The position numbers were made by a program, and so were the translations under genes. A DNA stretch of 64,000 nt from Spinacia oleracea. Its lineage: Eukaryota > Streptophyta > Magnoliopsida > Caryophyllales > Amaranthaceae. The DNA lies in contig NC_079490.1 of the NCBI RefSeq assembly GCF_020520425.1, positions 2,046,001 to 2,110,000 on the forward strand, read 5' to 3'. The notes below the pieces were generated by a model, which was not told the origin of the DNA, did not search any database, and was given only the letters and a program-made list of their open reading frames with translations. The first letter of the stretch is position 1; the number at the start of each line of letters is the position of its first letter. Of this stretch, positions 46,691-59,100 are shown piece by piece.

Positions 46691-47465
46691 CGTTGTCAAA
46701 TCACAAATGTCAAATGTCAAATGTCAAATGTCTATGTGTAGATTGTAGTGCGTTTGTGGGCATTGTTGAGTTGGGGGCCCTTATGTTGTAACGTCGTTAG
46801 CTTTGGAGCATTGCATATGTAAGTATGTGTAATAATGCAGAGATTCTTTAGCTTCCTAAGTTAGTTATACTTCGTATATAGAGGCCAAAAGTAGCACTTG
46901 ATGTGTTGATGTGAACAATTTAACGCATGCATGTATAAAAGCTAGTATAATGAAAACGAGTGTGTAACAAAGTTATGTACGAAAGTATGCAACAATGGGT
47001 GGTGTTTGTTGTCAGTCTTATCGCCTTTTTTATTTAAGTATGTAAGAAGAACGCTTTTATTAAACCAACATTTTTTTCAAGTTAGTCAGTTCGGCTACAT
47101 AGATCAACACTTGAGCACTTGCTGGTCACAAGTTAAGTGAATTTTCCATCAATTTGTATAATTATCTCACGCCTTGATAAGAGAAATTTATACGGAGTAC
47201 AACGTTTTATTACCCTTAATGTAGACAAGGAACGTTGCACAGATGCACATTAAACATGGTACATCCAAAAAATTAACACAAACGCATGCACACACGCGCG
47301 GATCAAGTTATTTTTGTCATTTTTTTTAAAATTGTGTATCAACGCACCCTTCGTGTGCATAGAGGAGTAGAACTGATATGAGGGCAAGACCTTCCCTTTG
47401 TAAACCTTATAAGAGTTATGACTGTTGTGATTAAACCAAAATTAGAACAAATTTATCTGGATGAT
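46691..47465. other. intergenic, no gene seen
   Basis: A three-fold TCAAATG repeat (46694-46731) opens this stretch. The rest is AT-rich with no ORF, SINE box or clear inverted ends. Confidence 0.4.
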
Positions 47466-47717
47466 GAATAGATTGATTGATGAACACTTGTTGCGTTGTG
47501 GACACCCACTGTCCTAAAAGTCGATTCCGCGAAGTCCCAAGTCGCGATGCTCGAGGCCGGCCCGTCCCATCGCGCGCACGTGTCATGTGTCCACCCATAC
47601 CACTCTCACACTTTCTTAAACAAGAGTTACACCCACCCATATGAAGAGTTTTTTCAATGTGGGACTCTCTTGTTTTTACACTCTTTTCTTTGTGTTTCCC
47701 AATGAGAACTTCCAACA
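47466..47717 (-). mobile_element. probable solo or partial LTR
   Basis: On the minus strand it starts TGTTGGAAGTTCTCATTGGG and continues with GAGTCCCACATTG, a layout often found at the start of plant copia LTRs. GC-rich central part, no coding sequence. The other end is not clear. Fossil; identification is tentative. Confidence 0.4.
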
Positions 47718-47845
47718 ATGACTTGTGACTACCTATTGCCTACTCGAAGAGCTTGAGTTCGAATCTCTCTTCCCTTTTGAATACTAACGCGCACGTTACT
47801 CAATCCGTATAAAAATATGGAGTATTATACTACTAGTATTATATA

Positions 47846-48174
47846 CTCCCTTCGTCCCGGAATACTTGACATGTTTTCCTTATCGGGCCGTCCCTTAATA
47901 CTTGACCTGTTTCTAAAAATGGAAATATTCTAACAATATTATATTATTTCTCACTCCACCCCTATTAACCCACCTACCCCCTACTCCATACAAAAAATAA
48001 TTAAAAATTCAACCCCCTACTCTCCCCCAACCCCACCCCTTTACCCATTTCCCACTAACTACATTAAAATAATACCCCACTATCAACTACTACCTATTAA
48101 ATTAAATAAGTCAATTCAAGTCCCTTAAACTCTGTGCCAGTTAAACCGGGTCGAGTATTCCGGGACAGAGGGAG
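47846..48174. mobile_element. Stowaway-type MITE
   Basis: TA duplications at 47844-47845 and 48175-48176. Ends CTCCCTTCGTCCCGGAATAC and GTATTCCGGGACAGAGGGAG are near-perfect inverses, the textbook Stowaway sequence. The interior is a C-rich tract. Confidence 0.88.
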
Positions 48175-48639
48175 TACTAATGTACGTACTCCATAATGAT
48201 GATGACGATGTACGTACGTAGTCCATAATGATGATGATGTGTGCGAATAGACGTGTGCAATGTTTCTAAGAATTCTGAAAGTAACGAGCAATGAGCCAAT
48301 ATATAAGTAGTCAATTCGACATGAGTTGTATAATTTTGTCTCATATTTTGGTTGATTTACAACCTTCGAAAGTGGGGATGGATTTTTACTTTCCATATGT
48401 GATCATAGCTTGCTATTGTCATTTGTCATTTGTCATTTGTCCTTGCTACTACTTCTTCCATGCAATAATTTAATCAACCCATTTTCGTTACTTGGAATTT
48501 TTATCATCATAAAAAGGAAACATATTGTACTTGTATTTAGTTCCTTAGACAATCCATGATTCATGATATGCCTAAAGTTTGATACGAAAATTGAAGTTTG
48601 TGCACGACATTGCAAGTGATTAGATAAGACGAAAATAAT

Positions 48640-48955
48640 AAAGGTCGTAACATGTGACCTTTAAACCTGTCACAATGATGACATGTCATGCTTATGTGTC
48701 ATGATTTAAATTAGAATCTAAAATATTTAATTTATATATCCTATTATACATGTTTAAAATAAAGGCAGGAAAATCTTAATATTCTAATTTGTTTCTTTCT
48801 TTATATCGATTATCTTATTTATATATTTTCATAGTAAAAATATTATGATGACTCATAGCCTACGAGGCGCTTATATGTACCAATAAAACTCCGACACTTA
48901 AGATTGCGACAACTAAATGTTGTCGCAACTTGCGACCTTTATCATCACTAGATAA
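48640..48955 (-). repeat. inverted copy of the 29787 repeat
   Basis: Reverse complement of 29787-30075 with scattered differences. Ends AATAAAGGTCGTAACATG and GTTGCGACCTTTATCATC are partly inverse, and AAATGTTGTCGCAACTTG near the right end is self-complementary. A MITE-like dispersed repeat. Confidence 0.6.
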
Positions 48956-48989
48956 GATGAGTTATGCACTTAAACGGGGTACCTTTATA

Positions 48990-49253
48990 CGTCCTCCGTT
49001 CTTATTTACATGATACAATTGAGTTTTGTACACTATTTCACAAACTTATTTGACTTCTTTTTGTGATTTATACTTAAGAAAAAACATAATCGTGTGGGGT
49101 CTTATTAGATTCAGCTCAATAAATATTTTTTAAATATCAATTTTTTATAATTTTTTCTTAATAATTACCCATAATTGAAGATATTAATGTTTAAAACCGT
49201 GCATTGTCAAACGTGTCTAAATAATCGTGTCATCTAAAAAAGAGCGGAGAAAG
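48990..49253. mobile_element. Stowaway-type MITE
   Basis: TA at 48988-48989 and 49254-49255. Ends CGTCCTCCGTTCTTATTTAC and the weaker inverse TCTAAAAAAGAGCGGAGAAAG. Confidence 0.65.
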
Positions 49254-49397
49254 TAATATTTACAATCTATTATTGATCACTTATATACTTCGTATACAAT
49301 ACGAAGTACTTTTCCTAATTACCATGTACCAAACTGTCCGTAAGAGCAAGATATGATTCATATGAACATGTTTGACATAAAACATGTGGTGTATTGT

Positions 49398-49505
49398 TTT
49401 TTTTTTTTGGTGCAAATGAGCCACAAGGGCGGAAATGAGAATCGATCCCAAGATCACCTGAAACCGGGATGAAAGCTCTAACCAACTGAGCTCTCCATCA
49501 CTCTC
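49398..49505 (-). repeat. tRNA-derived SINE with exact 17-bp target duplication
   Basis: Minus-strand body of about 108 bp: A box GAGCTCAGTTGGTTAGAGC, B-box region GGTGATCTTGGGATCGATTC, tail CTCATTTGCACC and then a poly(A) run. Both sides carry AACATGTGGTGTATTGT (49381-49397 and 49506-49522), identical. This is a clean, probably young SINE insertion. Confidence 0.88.
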
Positions 49506-49631
49506 AACATGTGGTGTATTGTGTATATGCTCAACTGCTCATCCAGTCATCCCTCTCCCAACTTAGTTATACAAGAGAACGAGTTTTTGTACACACTCTC
49601 CTTCGAGCATTCTCTCACATGTATTTACAGC

Positions 49632-49815
49632 TAGGGGTGTAAATTGGATGGGCTGGATTAGAATTTGCCAAGTCCAAATCCAATCCACAAAATCTTGGAC
49701 TTTGATATCTGAGTTCGAGTCCAATCCAAACTTTTTTCGAGTCCGATTCAATCCGATCCATAAAAAAAATCTTGAGTCCGAATCCAGTCCAATCCGATCC
49801 GAATTTTTTTGGAAA
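49632..49815. repeat. AGGGGTG-type element fragment
   Basis: Opens TAGGGGTGTAAATTGGATGG, then many GTCCAATCC, GATTCAATCC and GATCCGAA words. The left end resembles 39407, but no right end was found. Confidence 0.45.
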
Positions 49816-50189
49816 AAATAAACTTTATTTTTATTTATTTTAAAAAGAGTTAAAATCAAATGGTTCGAACATATATGCAAATAATGCTGTTACCAGCTAA
49901 CTTTTGACACACAAAATAAAATATACGAGTATTAAATATTTAGATGAAATGCTTAACACCTATAACTACAAGTCACTCTTCCATAAAAGGAAAATAAATA
50001 CTCGATAGCTTTTAAGAAACATATATAATTGAAAATAACAATATGTCTTACACATCTAAATACTTATGCAAAAGATGTTCCAGTTCTTAAAAAAATAAAA
50101 GTTTAAAATATATTTAAGCTCAATAATCAACCATCGCATCCGACAAGAGAAAGCGAAAGAGAAAGAGGTTAATATAATATACGCCCCTA

Positions 50190-50312
50190 TTTACAGCCAG
50201 CTTTGTAGGTCAGACTCAAGAAGTTAGTGGCCAACAGTGGGGGTTTGATCTCGTGAGTCGTGACCTTGAGGTTATGAGGTCAAATTTTAACCACCAGGCT
50301 AAGTCTTGCTTT
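50190..50312 (-). repeat. SINE-like sequence
   Basis: On the minus strand TTAGCCTGGTGGTTAAAATT looks like an A box and CACGAGATCAAACCCCC like a degenerate B box. No target duplication seen. Confidence 0.45.
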
Positions 50313-51699
50313 CGATCATGTGTTATTACATTTGTGTTAATTTTAAGTAGCATTGTACAAAAGATTCTCAACCTAAAATACAGAGACGGAGCCAGGATTT
50401 CAAAGTTGAGGTGTTGTTAATCTGGCAAGAATAACAAGTTTCTATAATTTTTGATTTTATTAGGGTGTCGATAAACAACTCATGATCCAATATAGTTTCG
50501 CCAATGCCTACTTATTACGGAGTATTTCATTTTTAGCTTGTTCGAAACATGAGGTAAGTCATGAACTGACTAAGCCTCTTGTTTAATTTTTTTTTTTCCT
50601 CTTTTGGCCCAAAATACACCACACTTCTAGCCTTTTTATATTGGGTTGGCCAAGGGCTCTATCCAACTCCATGGCCCATAATAAGCCCACCAATCAAAAC
50701 GCCCTTGGGCTTATAGTGGTTTTAAAAAAAAAAAAAAATTAGTGGGCTTATGGTGGGTTGATGTGTAACAGATGTGCTCATGTGCTATATACGAAGTACT
50801 ACTAAATATGGACCATATGTACTTGTAGTTTATTTTATGAGTAGTCTTCCCATTCTTTGTCCAACACTCGTAAAAAGTTCGATGATCTAAAACTTGGTTT
50901 GACGAATAAAATTCCAATAGGTCGTCTTTTATATAAGTTTGCCTTATTTTATTTGGAAAATTATTAAGAATTAGTTTCCAAATATGCATATGCATTACCT
51001 CGTGTACGATTACAGTTGAATAGTTGATCACTTTACAGGGCCGTCATAAACATTTTAGGGGCCCTGTGCTATTAGTATAACATTTGCATGCACTTTTTAA
51101 AAAAATAAAACAATATACTAACAAAATAATATTAAAGCAAGTTTGGTAAAGTCAATAACGAATAATAAACCTACTAGTTGTTAAATATAAATAAGAGATT
51201 TTAAAAAAAAGAGACATTTTTTAGGGTAGGTGCTCGTCGAACATCTGATCTCCTTGCAAAACATACTTATCTTCCTTTCTCCTACCAACTCAGCTATCTT
51301 CATTTCGCCGAATAAATATGTGCTGCATTATATATATATATTTAGGTTTTCAGATTTTGGGGACCCAAAATGTTGGGGCCCTGTACTGTTGGGCTGGATG
51401 CACAGCCCAATAGTCGGCCATGTCACTATATTAGCACACTACACCGTAGTTACTTTCAAAAAAATGTTATAAATTAGTAGATCATTCTTGTTTCTATTTT
51501 TCTTTTCTTTTGGAGGTGATGAACCGTGAACTTATTTGTTAGAATCAAACTTATTTGAACAGAAATTTGTTTATACAAAGGTAATACTATGTACAAAGTA
51601 TATATACTAGGTGCAATATGTAGAAAATGATCTAAATTGAGGAACTAGTACACTTAAACATTATGTTATGAACAAGTTAGTGTTTTACAAATTAATTAT
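50313..51699. other. intergenic, transposon scraps
   Basis: ACAGAGACGGAGCCAGGATT at 50383 resembles a hAT end, and GGGCCGTC..GGGGCCCTGTGC at 51040 with GTTGGGGCCCTGTACTG at 51373 looks like another old pair of ends. A GGCCCATAATAAGCCCACC tract is at 50670. No gene seen. Confidence 0.4.
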
Positions 51700-51815
51700 A
51701 TAAGTTAAACAATGAAATCAATTAGTTAAGCACTGATATTAATTCGTTAAGCACTGAAAACAATTAGTTAAACAATGAAACTAATTAGTTAAGCAATTGA
51801 ACCAGTTAGTTAAAT
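51700..51815. repeat. ~20-bp minisatellite
   Basis: About five degenerate copies of AATTAGTTAAGCACTGAAAC. The inverse unit (TTGTTTAACTAATTAGTTT) is doubled at 41805-41855. Confidence 0.75.
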
Positions 51816-53182
51816 AATTTAATTGATTTTTCTGATAAAAAAAACAGAAGAATTGAAGAAGTTGCAGTATTTGGAAGTTGGTAAACATGTCGGCTCATAA
51901 GTCATAACCCACGGGTGGACCAAATCTTGTGGGACCCACCTCAAACTGCCCATGTCATCCACGTCATCTTTGGTCATTAAATTATTGTAATTCTCCGAAT
52001 CTCCGGCAGTTTTGTTCGATGCTTTTCCGTACGTTTCACGCGCCAATTGGATCTTTGCCTCTCTAATTTGCACTTCTTGTTGGCCAACTTTCTACTTGAT
52101 CTATGTTTTTAATCTTTTATGCAAGATTGTAAGGTGTAATATGGAGTAACATACATGGTAAATATGTACATTTGATTGTGATTTTATAGTAAGGTGTACA
52201 ATGTGCACGGTAAACTGGTATATTTGGTTGTAATTTTACAACACCTAATTTCCGCTTGTACGATGAAAATAATTTGACTTTCGCATTTCCGTCATGATCA
52301 TTAATACTTTTACTATTATATTGAAAAACTTTGATAAAATTACGCGGAGTACTATGTAGTATGTACATTATAATGAATCTAATAAGAGATGGTTTATAAT
52401 GTTTTGATATTTATTTTGGTGAAATTTAAGATCAAGAATTTACAAGTTTAGGATGAAAGACAATCACGCATGTTGTAACAACGAGCAACCAAATAAGCAA
52501 GGGTATTGCCATGTTCCCGTGACCCAAACATGTCTACTACCCAAGCCTAAAGATAGAGTAAAGTTCCTTAATGTATTTTATTTGTATGCGTTGGACTAAA
52601 AACTCATGTTTATTACTAAAAACTCTAGAAGTATGACATAAAGTTAGATAACTCTTGTTACACCTTATTTCAGTATACTTCAATTCATTACTATCGTTTA
52701 ATGATTTCATTATCATTCAAGCAGTGAAAAAGGAAAGATCAAAACAATAAAAGGGAATATCATACGTATGATTGAGAATAAATTTTTATACTATATTTTC
52801 TTAACAGTACGACGAGACTAGATAATTCTAACAGGTTAAACGATTAAAAGCACAGATACACAACTTTGAACTGCTAGTTAGACAAAATAGATGAAAAGAT
52901 GAGCTAACTAGTACTAAAAGTAACAATTAAAATTTCCTAAACAAGTAATGAGTGTCTTACCTAATAACACACCAAATTAAGAGAAACTTTAACTAAAAGC
53001 TTTTAAACCCCCCACAAAAACAGTTGGCGCGTCAATCACACGACTAAACAACTCAAGTGGTACTCACTTTGGCCATCCCCGTTAAAAAGGAGTTGAAAAA
53101 TTAGACCTAAAACAAAACCAACAAAAAGCACTTTCGTTTTCTCACCAAAAATTCAAAAAAAACAGGGAAAGAAAACTCAACA
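51816..53182. other. upstream region of the RETICULATA-related gene
   Basis: About 1.37 kb. A relatively GC-rich patch (51880-52080) contains GACGTGGATGAC and GGCGCGTGAAACG on the minus strand and an open frame of 84 codons there, not recognised. The leader next to the ATG is A-rich. No convincing TATA box assigned. Confidence 0.4.
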
Positions 53183-56100
53183 ATGGCGATCGCCGCCATG
53201 TCATTTTCTCTCTCCTCCTCTTCTCCGTCCAACCTCAGCCTTCACCACCGCCGCAGTCTCTCTCCTCCACTCCTTCCTCCTCCTCTAACAATCTCTTCCG
53301 CCACCAAGCCACTCACTCCTCTCTCCATCTCCTCCAACCTCCTCCGTCGTTCTCCCTCACACATTCGCCGACACATCCCAATTGGTTACTCCGATGGTGA
53401 CTCCGGTGAAGGAGGAAACTTCGGTGGCAGCGGTGGAGGTGGCGGCGGGGAAGGAGGAGGTGATCACGGCGGTAATGATAATGATGATAATAAAAATAAG
53501 AAGGATGCATTTATGATTTTATCGGAGATCGGAAGGTCGGTTGATAGTTTGCCGAAAGATTTGGCTGGTGCGATTGAAGAAGGGAGGATTCCGGTGGAGA
53601 TTGTGAGGAAGTATTTAGAGCTCGAGAAATCGGCGTTTATGCGGTGGTTGCTTCAATTTGAAGGGTTTAGGGAAAGATTATTGGCTGATGATCTGTTTTT
53701 AGCTAAAGTTGGCATGGAATGTGGTGTTGGTGTCTTCACTAAGGTTTGTTCTTTCCTAATTTGAAAATTTCTTCACTTATTCTTAATTTATCCTATATTT
53801 GTCAATTAAAATTACAGTATTATTTTTATAATTTTATCTTTTTGATCTTTTTAGTTGTTGATTAGTAGTAAATTGATGACATTGTGCTAAATTTTGTCTG
53901 AAATTTTATTAGGATTGTTAGAAATGGGATTGTGATCATTATGTAATGTTGAGTGTTATTGCACTAATGAAGTAATTAGTTTGTTAATGGACATTCTTAG
54001 TTGTTTCTCGCGGTTGTTGAGATTGTTCTTGTACATTTGAGTTGAATGAGTTGAATGTTGGGGGAATATGTTCATTTAGAAAGTTGGAATTTACTTTTGG
54101 GAGTGTGGAATCATACCTTTTTTGAGTGTGTGGGGAGGTATACTTTTTTTAGTGTGCTAGTATCTTTTTGTGGGAATATATTCATTTAGAGCTTGAAAAT
54201 TACGAATTTGTACATTTTTGGGTGCATAAGTAGGTTCTTTAGGTATCTAGATATGGTAGGATGAGGTCAAGTGCACTACTTTTTTAGGTGGTGTGTGTGG
54301 ATTAGTGATTCGGGGAAAGCAAGGACTATGCACAAGGAGGGAATTTAGGTAGAATGAGATCAAGCACAGTTCTTTTTGTTAGATGGTGTCAGTGAAATAG
54401 TGATTCGTGGAAAGCGTGGACTATGCACAAGGAGGTGCTTTAGGTATCTGGATATGGTAGGATCAGATCAAGCGCAGTTCTTTTTTTAGGTGGTGTATGT
54501 GGATTAGTGATGACTGGAAAGCGAGGACTATATCAGTGCCGTAAGAACGTATCTTTTATGTTTGAGTCAATAGGCCAATAGGGGTGATCACTTTAAGGAG
54601 AAAGCGGCTTGAGTTCTTGAGATTAGTAATCACTGTAATGTCTGGTACTCTGGTGATATGGATGCCATTACACTGTTGCAACATGGGGTAAATGGTGAAT
54701 ATGTAAAATTTTAGTTATTTGCTACTTGTCATTGGACCCCAGCCGGAGTCTGATATTCTCTTTTACTCCCACCAAGAGTTCTGACAAAAACAGAGGATTT
54801 CTATGTTTAACCAGTTAAGATGAATGGAAGATTGTTGTTGGTTTATTGGAAACTTGGAAGTTTATGTGCTAATTGGTTAATGTAAGATGTTTGACAACAG
54901 ATTTTTTTTGTTAACAGGACTATATTAAAATTGATATACATATGTTATTTTTACAAAAAGATCCAATTTTTTTAAAGTTTATGGTCAAGCTAGTTTAACC
55001 ACCAAAGTTACACGAGGCTCATAAATTTGGGACGGGGTGGTAATTTTGGAAGGGTTTGAGACTTTGAGGTATTGTATTATAGCTCCCAAGTATTGGGATT
55101 GCTGTATGAGGAGGGCAATCCTATATTAAAGAAAGACTGAGAAAGATGGGATGATGTATTGCGCTTGAGGTAAAGCGACTAGTAAGATTTGCCTTAAAAA
55201 GTAACTAGTATAAAAAGGACTACTACAAATAATATCCTTACTTTTTGGTGATGTTGGCTACCAATTCAATATCAGAAGAACTGTAGGATGCTTGCATCGA
55301 GGGATAATAATTGTGTGTCTAATCATCAAGCTCCTTGCCACCTTGGCACTTTTTTGTCTATTTTGATATGTCAACTTTAGTATCTTGTATTATCATCTTG
55401 TGGTGTTCAAGAACTGCTACAAGCCTACAAGTACTCTGTGAGTGAAAAAGAGTTCACTGTTCAAGTATTAGACATGATGCTTTTTGCCAATTATCACTCA
55501 AGTTTCCTAGTACAAGTGTGTGAGATGTACTGCCTGATTCCTTTTCACCATTGTGTTACTATCACTATCACTATCGCTTCTATGTATATGAGGTTCAAAC
55601 TATCTTCTACATCTTCCATTCGAGGATCCAATTCCCCGTATTAGCCTTCCTATTTGGCAATTCTTTTGGTTATAACCATGTAAAATGAACTTTTTTTTAA
55701 TCGAAAAGTTCTCTTTTACATTTGCTCATCGACCGTCTTGGGTATGGTTAAATATATCCCCATCTTCCTATATAATGACAGCTAAAGGATTTCATTGGAT
55801 GAGTTTTTTGTGTGGTTGTCAAGTAGTCATACAGGTGTAGTCCTAGTAGTGCAATACTTTATTATCTGTATACTAGTTTTCCTTAAGAAAGTTCTTCTCG
55901 ATTCTCATGTATGTACTTACGTGGTTGTAAAGTTCTCATAAGTGTATTTTGATTCTGAATTAAATAAGTAGTACTTATGTCCTGCTTTTATCACAGTAAA
56001 TGGTGCTTGATTTTTCTTTCCTAGTATAATTTTTGATCTGGTACTATGTAACGAGGTCACTCTTAGTTTTTAGATGCTTCCTGGTTTCTGCAATCTTGTT

Positions 56101-59100
56101 TCTTGTTACGCCTGCACTTAACTCTTCATCTTCTTCCTTGACTTTTTTTTCTTCTAGTCCCATGTGTTCTCATGTGACATATTTGAACAATCAATAGTTG
56201 TTGATTGACATGATTTTTAGTGATGATATTTAGTGATTTCTTGTGGTTCAGACTGCTGCAGAATACGAGAAGAGAAAGGAGAATTTCTTCAACGAATTGG
56301 AAGTTGTTTTTGCTGATGTGGTATGTTATTCTGCCATTATGTTACAGTTGATTACATTCACCGTTGCTTTGCCACTTGCCATTCCGGTCAATGGTTTGAT
56401 TTTATGTATCATGCTCATACCTATAGTTTCATACTTCTTTAGTTTCTCATGTGATTACCTGATAGTATATTTAGGGAATAGGACATTTAATTGGGATGCC
56501 TTGACTTTTTCAGTTTGTGTCTATGGATGGAATTGTAGAATTTTCCTTATATGAAGTGATCCTACTAATTTATTAGTCTCACCGCCAAGTCAAGCTCATA
56601 TGGAATTCCGTACTCTCTGATGTCAAACATTGGAATTACATTTACCTTTGGGAACAACTAATCAGGTTATTTACCAGGTTGAATTAAGGAGATTTCTTGC
56701 TATACCAGTTGTCACTTGTCAGTCACTAAAGTACCATATGTTTAGTTAATTTTATTTGTATATTTAATTAGCTAGGCTGGTAATGAGTGCCCCTTTCCCT
56801 ACCAATTGATGTGCCAAGGCTCGGTTATAGTCAACATAAGTTATAAATGCTAGATGAACTCTCACGGACCATTTGATAGCCGGTAATAAACAGTGGAAAT
56901 GAGAATAAATATAAGTGTTATTTGGCAAGAAAAATAACATCATAATGTCCATGGTAATGAAATTTTATCTCAAACTTGGTGTTTTTTTCCATAAATTTGC
57001 ATTTCAACCCAATACCACCCCCCAAATGATAATGGGTGGTAATATAAATTAATGAAGAAAATGAGATAATTTTGAATGAACTAGCATTACCACGGGAATG
57101 AATATTGATTTTCCTTATAAATTTACATACAAATTCATTCCTATTGACACCATTTATGTCTGGCTACCAAACGAGCCGTCAGTTCTTTGTCAAATAGTGG
57201 AATTAGTGGTTAGTTATTTGCATACTCATGGACTCTTAGTTTTTTACTTTGCATGCAAGAATGTTATTGGTACTAGTTTTTTATATCTTTTTTGATTTTA
57301 TGAAAGGTTATGGCGGTCATTGCGGATTTCATGCTTGTCTATCTCCCTGCTCCAACCGTTGCCCTCAGACAACCTCTTGCAATGAATGCTGGAGCTATTA
57401 CGAAGTTTTTCCACAACTGTCCTGATAATGCTTTCCAGGTCTTTAATCAGAGCAAACCAATTGTGATGATTTATTTTTCTACGCGTTAGATTTGGTGTAT
57501 GCTTTGTTTACAAGCCCTAATTCTCATATTAACCCTCTGTTTCCAGATTGGTCTCGGTGGTAATTCATACTCATTGATGCAAAGGATGGGGGCTATTGTG
57601 GTAAGTAACACTGGTTTGGGTTTCATGGATTTTCCTGTCTTACTTTTAACTTTTCAAGCATTGGATTACGTTGAAGAAAGAGTTTCATGTTGAAGCTATA
57701 TTTGATACACTTTTAATGTATCTCCTTCTACAGCGAAATGGGGCAAAGCTTTTTGCTGTCGGCACTACATCCTCATTGGTATGTTAATTGATTTTTTTTT
57801 TGTTTTTCTGCTAATTTTGACAAACCTAGCAAGTTGTATAACTTCGGAAATATTGTTCAGCTCTCAAGATTCAGTAATACACATACAAAACATTGGTAAC
57901 TTGAGATTATTTTCTAATAAATACAGGCTACAACATCATATTAGGAAGTATGGGACTTGAGCTATGCTTAATCATTGATATCTAAGCTTTTGTGAGACCA
58001 TTCAAACTTTTCATTTTACTTAATTCATTGTATAAAACTGCATTTTCCCCTGATCTTTTCATAAAGCATGTTGTTTCTTCATTGGTATGTTATTAATTTT
58101 TTTTCTGCTTATTTTGACAAACCTAGCAAGTTCTATAACTTCAGAAATATTGCTCGGCTCTCAAAATTGACCAATATAATTTAAATCATTGGTAACTTGA
58201 GATTCTTTTCAAGTAAACACGAGCCTCAACATCATAGTAGGAAGTATCGGACTTGAGCTATGCTTAACTATTGATATCTAAGCTTTTGTGTTCACCATTG
58301 AATCTTTTCATTGTACATTTTTCAATGTATAAGACTGCAATTTTCCCTAATCTTTACTTTTATGCCCTTTCTTCATAAAGCATGTTGTTTTTTTTGTCTA
58401 TAATGTATGATGAATTGATGATGCATATTGTATGCTTTCTTGTAAATCCTCTCCCACACCTCGGCATGTTATTGATCAGAATAGGGAACACCCCGGTGAA
58501 TTTTATCGTTCTTTAAGAGATCACTGAACGTCTGAAGTTAAAAGCATATAAACATGATGAGTTTAATTTTTGCAGGTTGGTACAACCATAACTAATGCTG
58601 TGATCAACGCACGTAAAGCTGTTGACAAGTCAGGTGGTGAAGAAGTCGAAAATGTTCCTATTCTATCCACTAGTGTGGGTTATGGTGTGTATATGGCAGT
58701 TTCAAGCAACCTTAGGTACGTTCACGTATTAGTTTGAAAATATTTCATGATTTTTCCATGTCTATAGTTAAATTGCTGTGAAATTGTTTTTGTCTGTCTA
58801 CATTCTACACTTGTACTATGCAATTGAATTTCCTATTCCATATTCTGATGCCGTCAATTGGTGCAATGACTATATGAACTCGTCCTCATGTATGACATGG
58901 CGGAGACGTGGAGTATACATGACTACTCCCTTTGGGATCCCTCCCTTATGATTTTTATTCTTTGCTTTTCGGGTTGTCCCTAAAATATTTACACATCCAT
59001 TCCAATTTTTCTTCTTCCGTCTCCATTACGATAACTCATTTTCTTCGTCTATTATAGCATTTTATCTTGCCTTTTTCTTTTTTTTCCTCACTCTACACGC

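Noticed and set aside
49398-49505. Possible functional tRNA gene
   Set aside because: Poly(A) tail and 17-bp target duplications show a SINE; the anticodon and acceptor arms do not fold.
51819-52073. 84-codon minus-strand open frame with mixed composition upstream of the RER gene
   Set aside because: No recognisable domain, no flanking exons in phase, and it lies where a promoter is expected.
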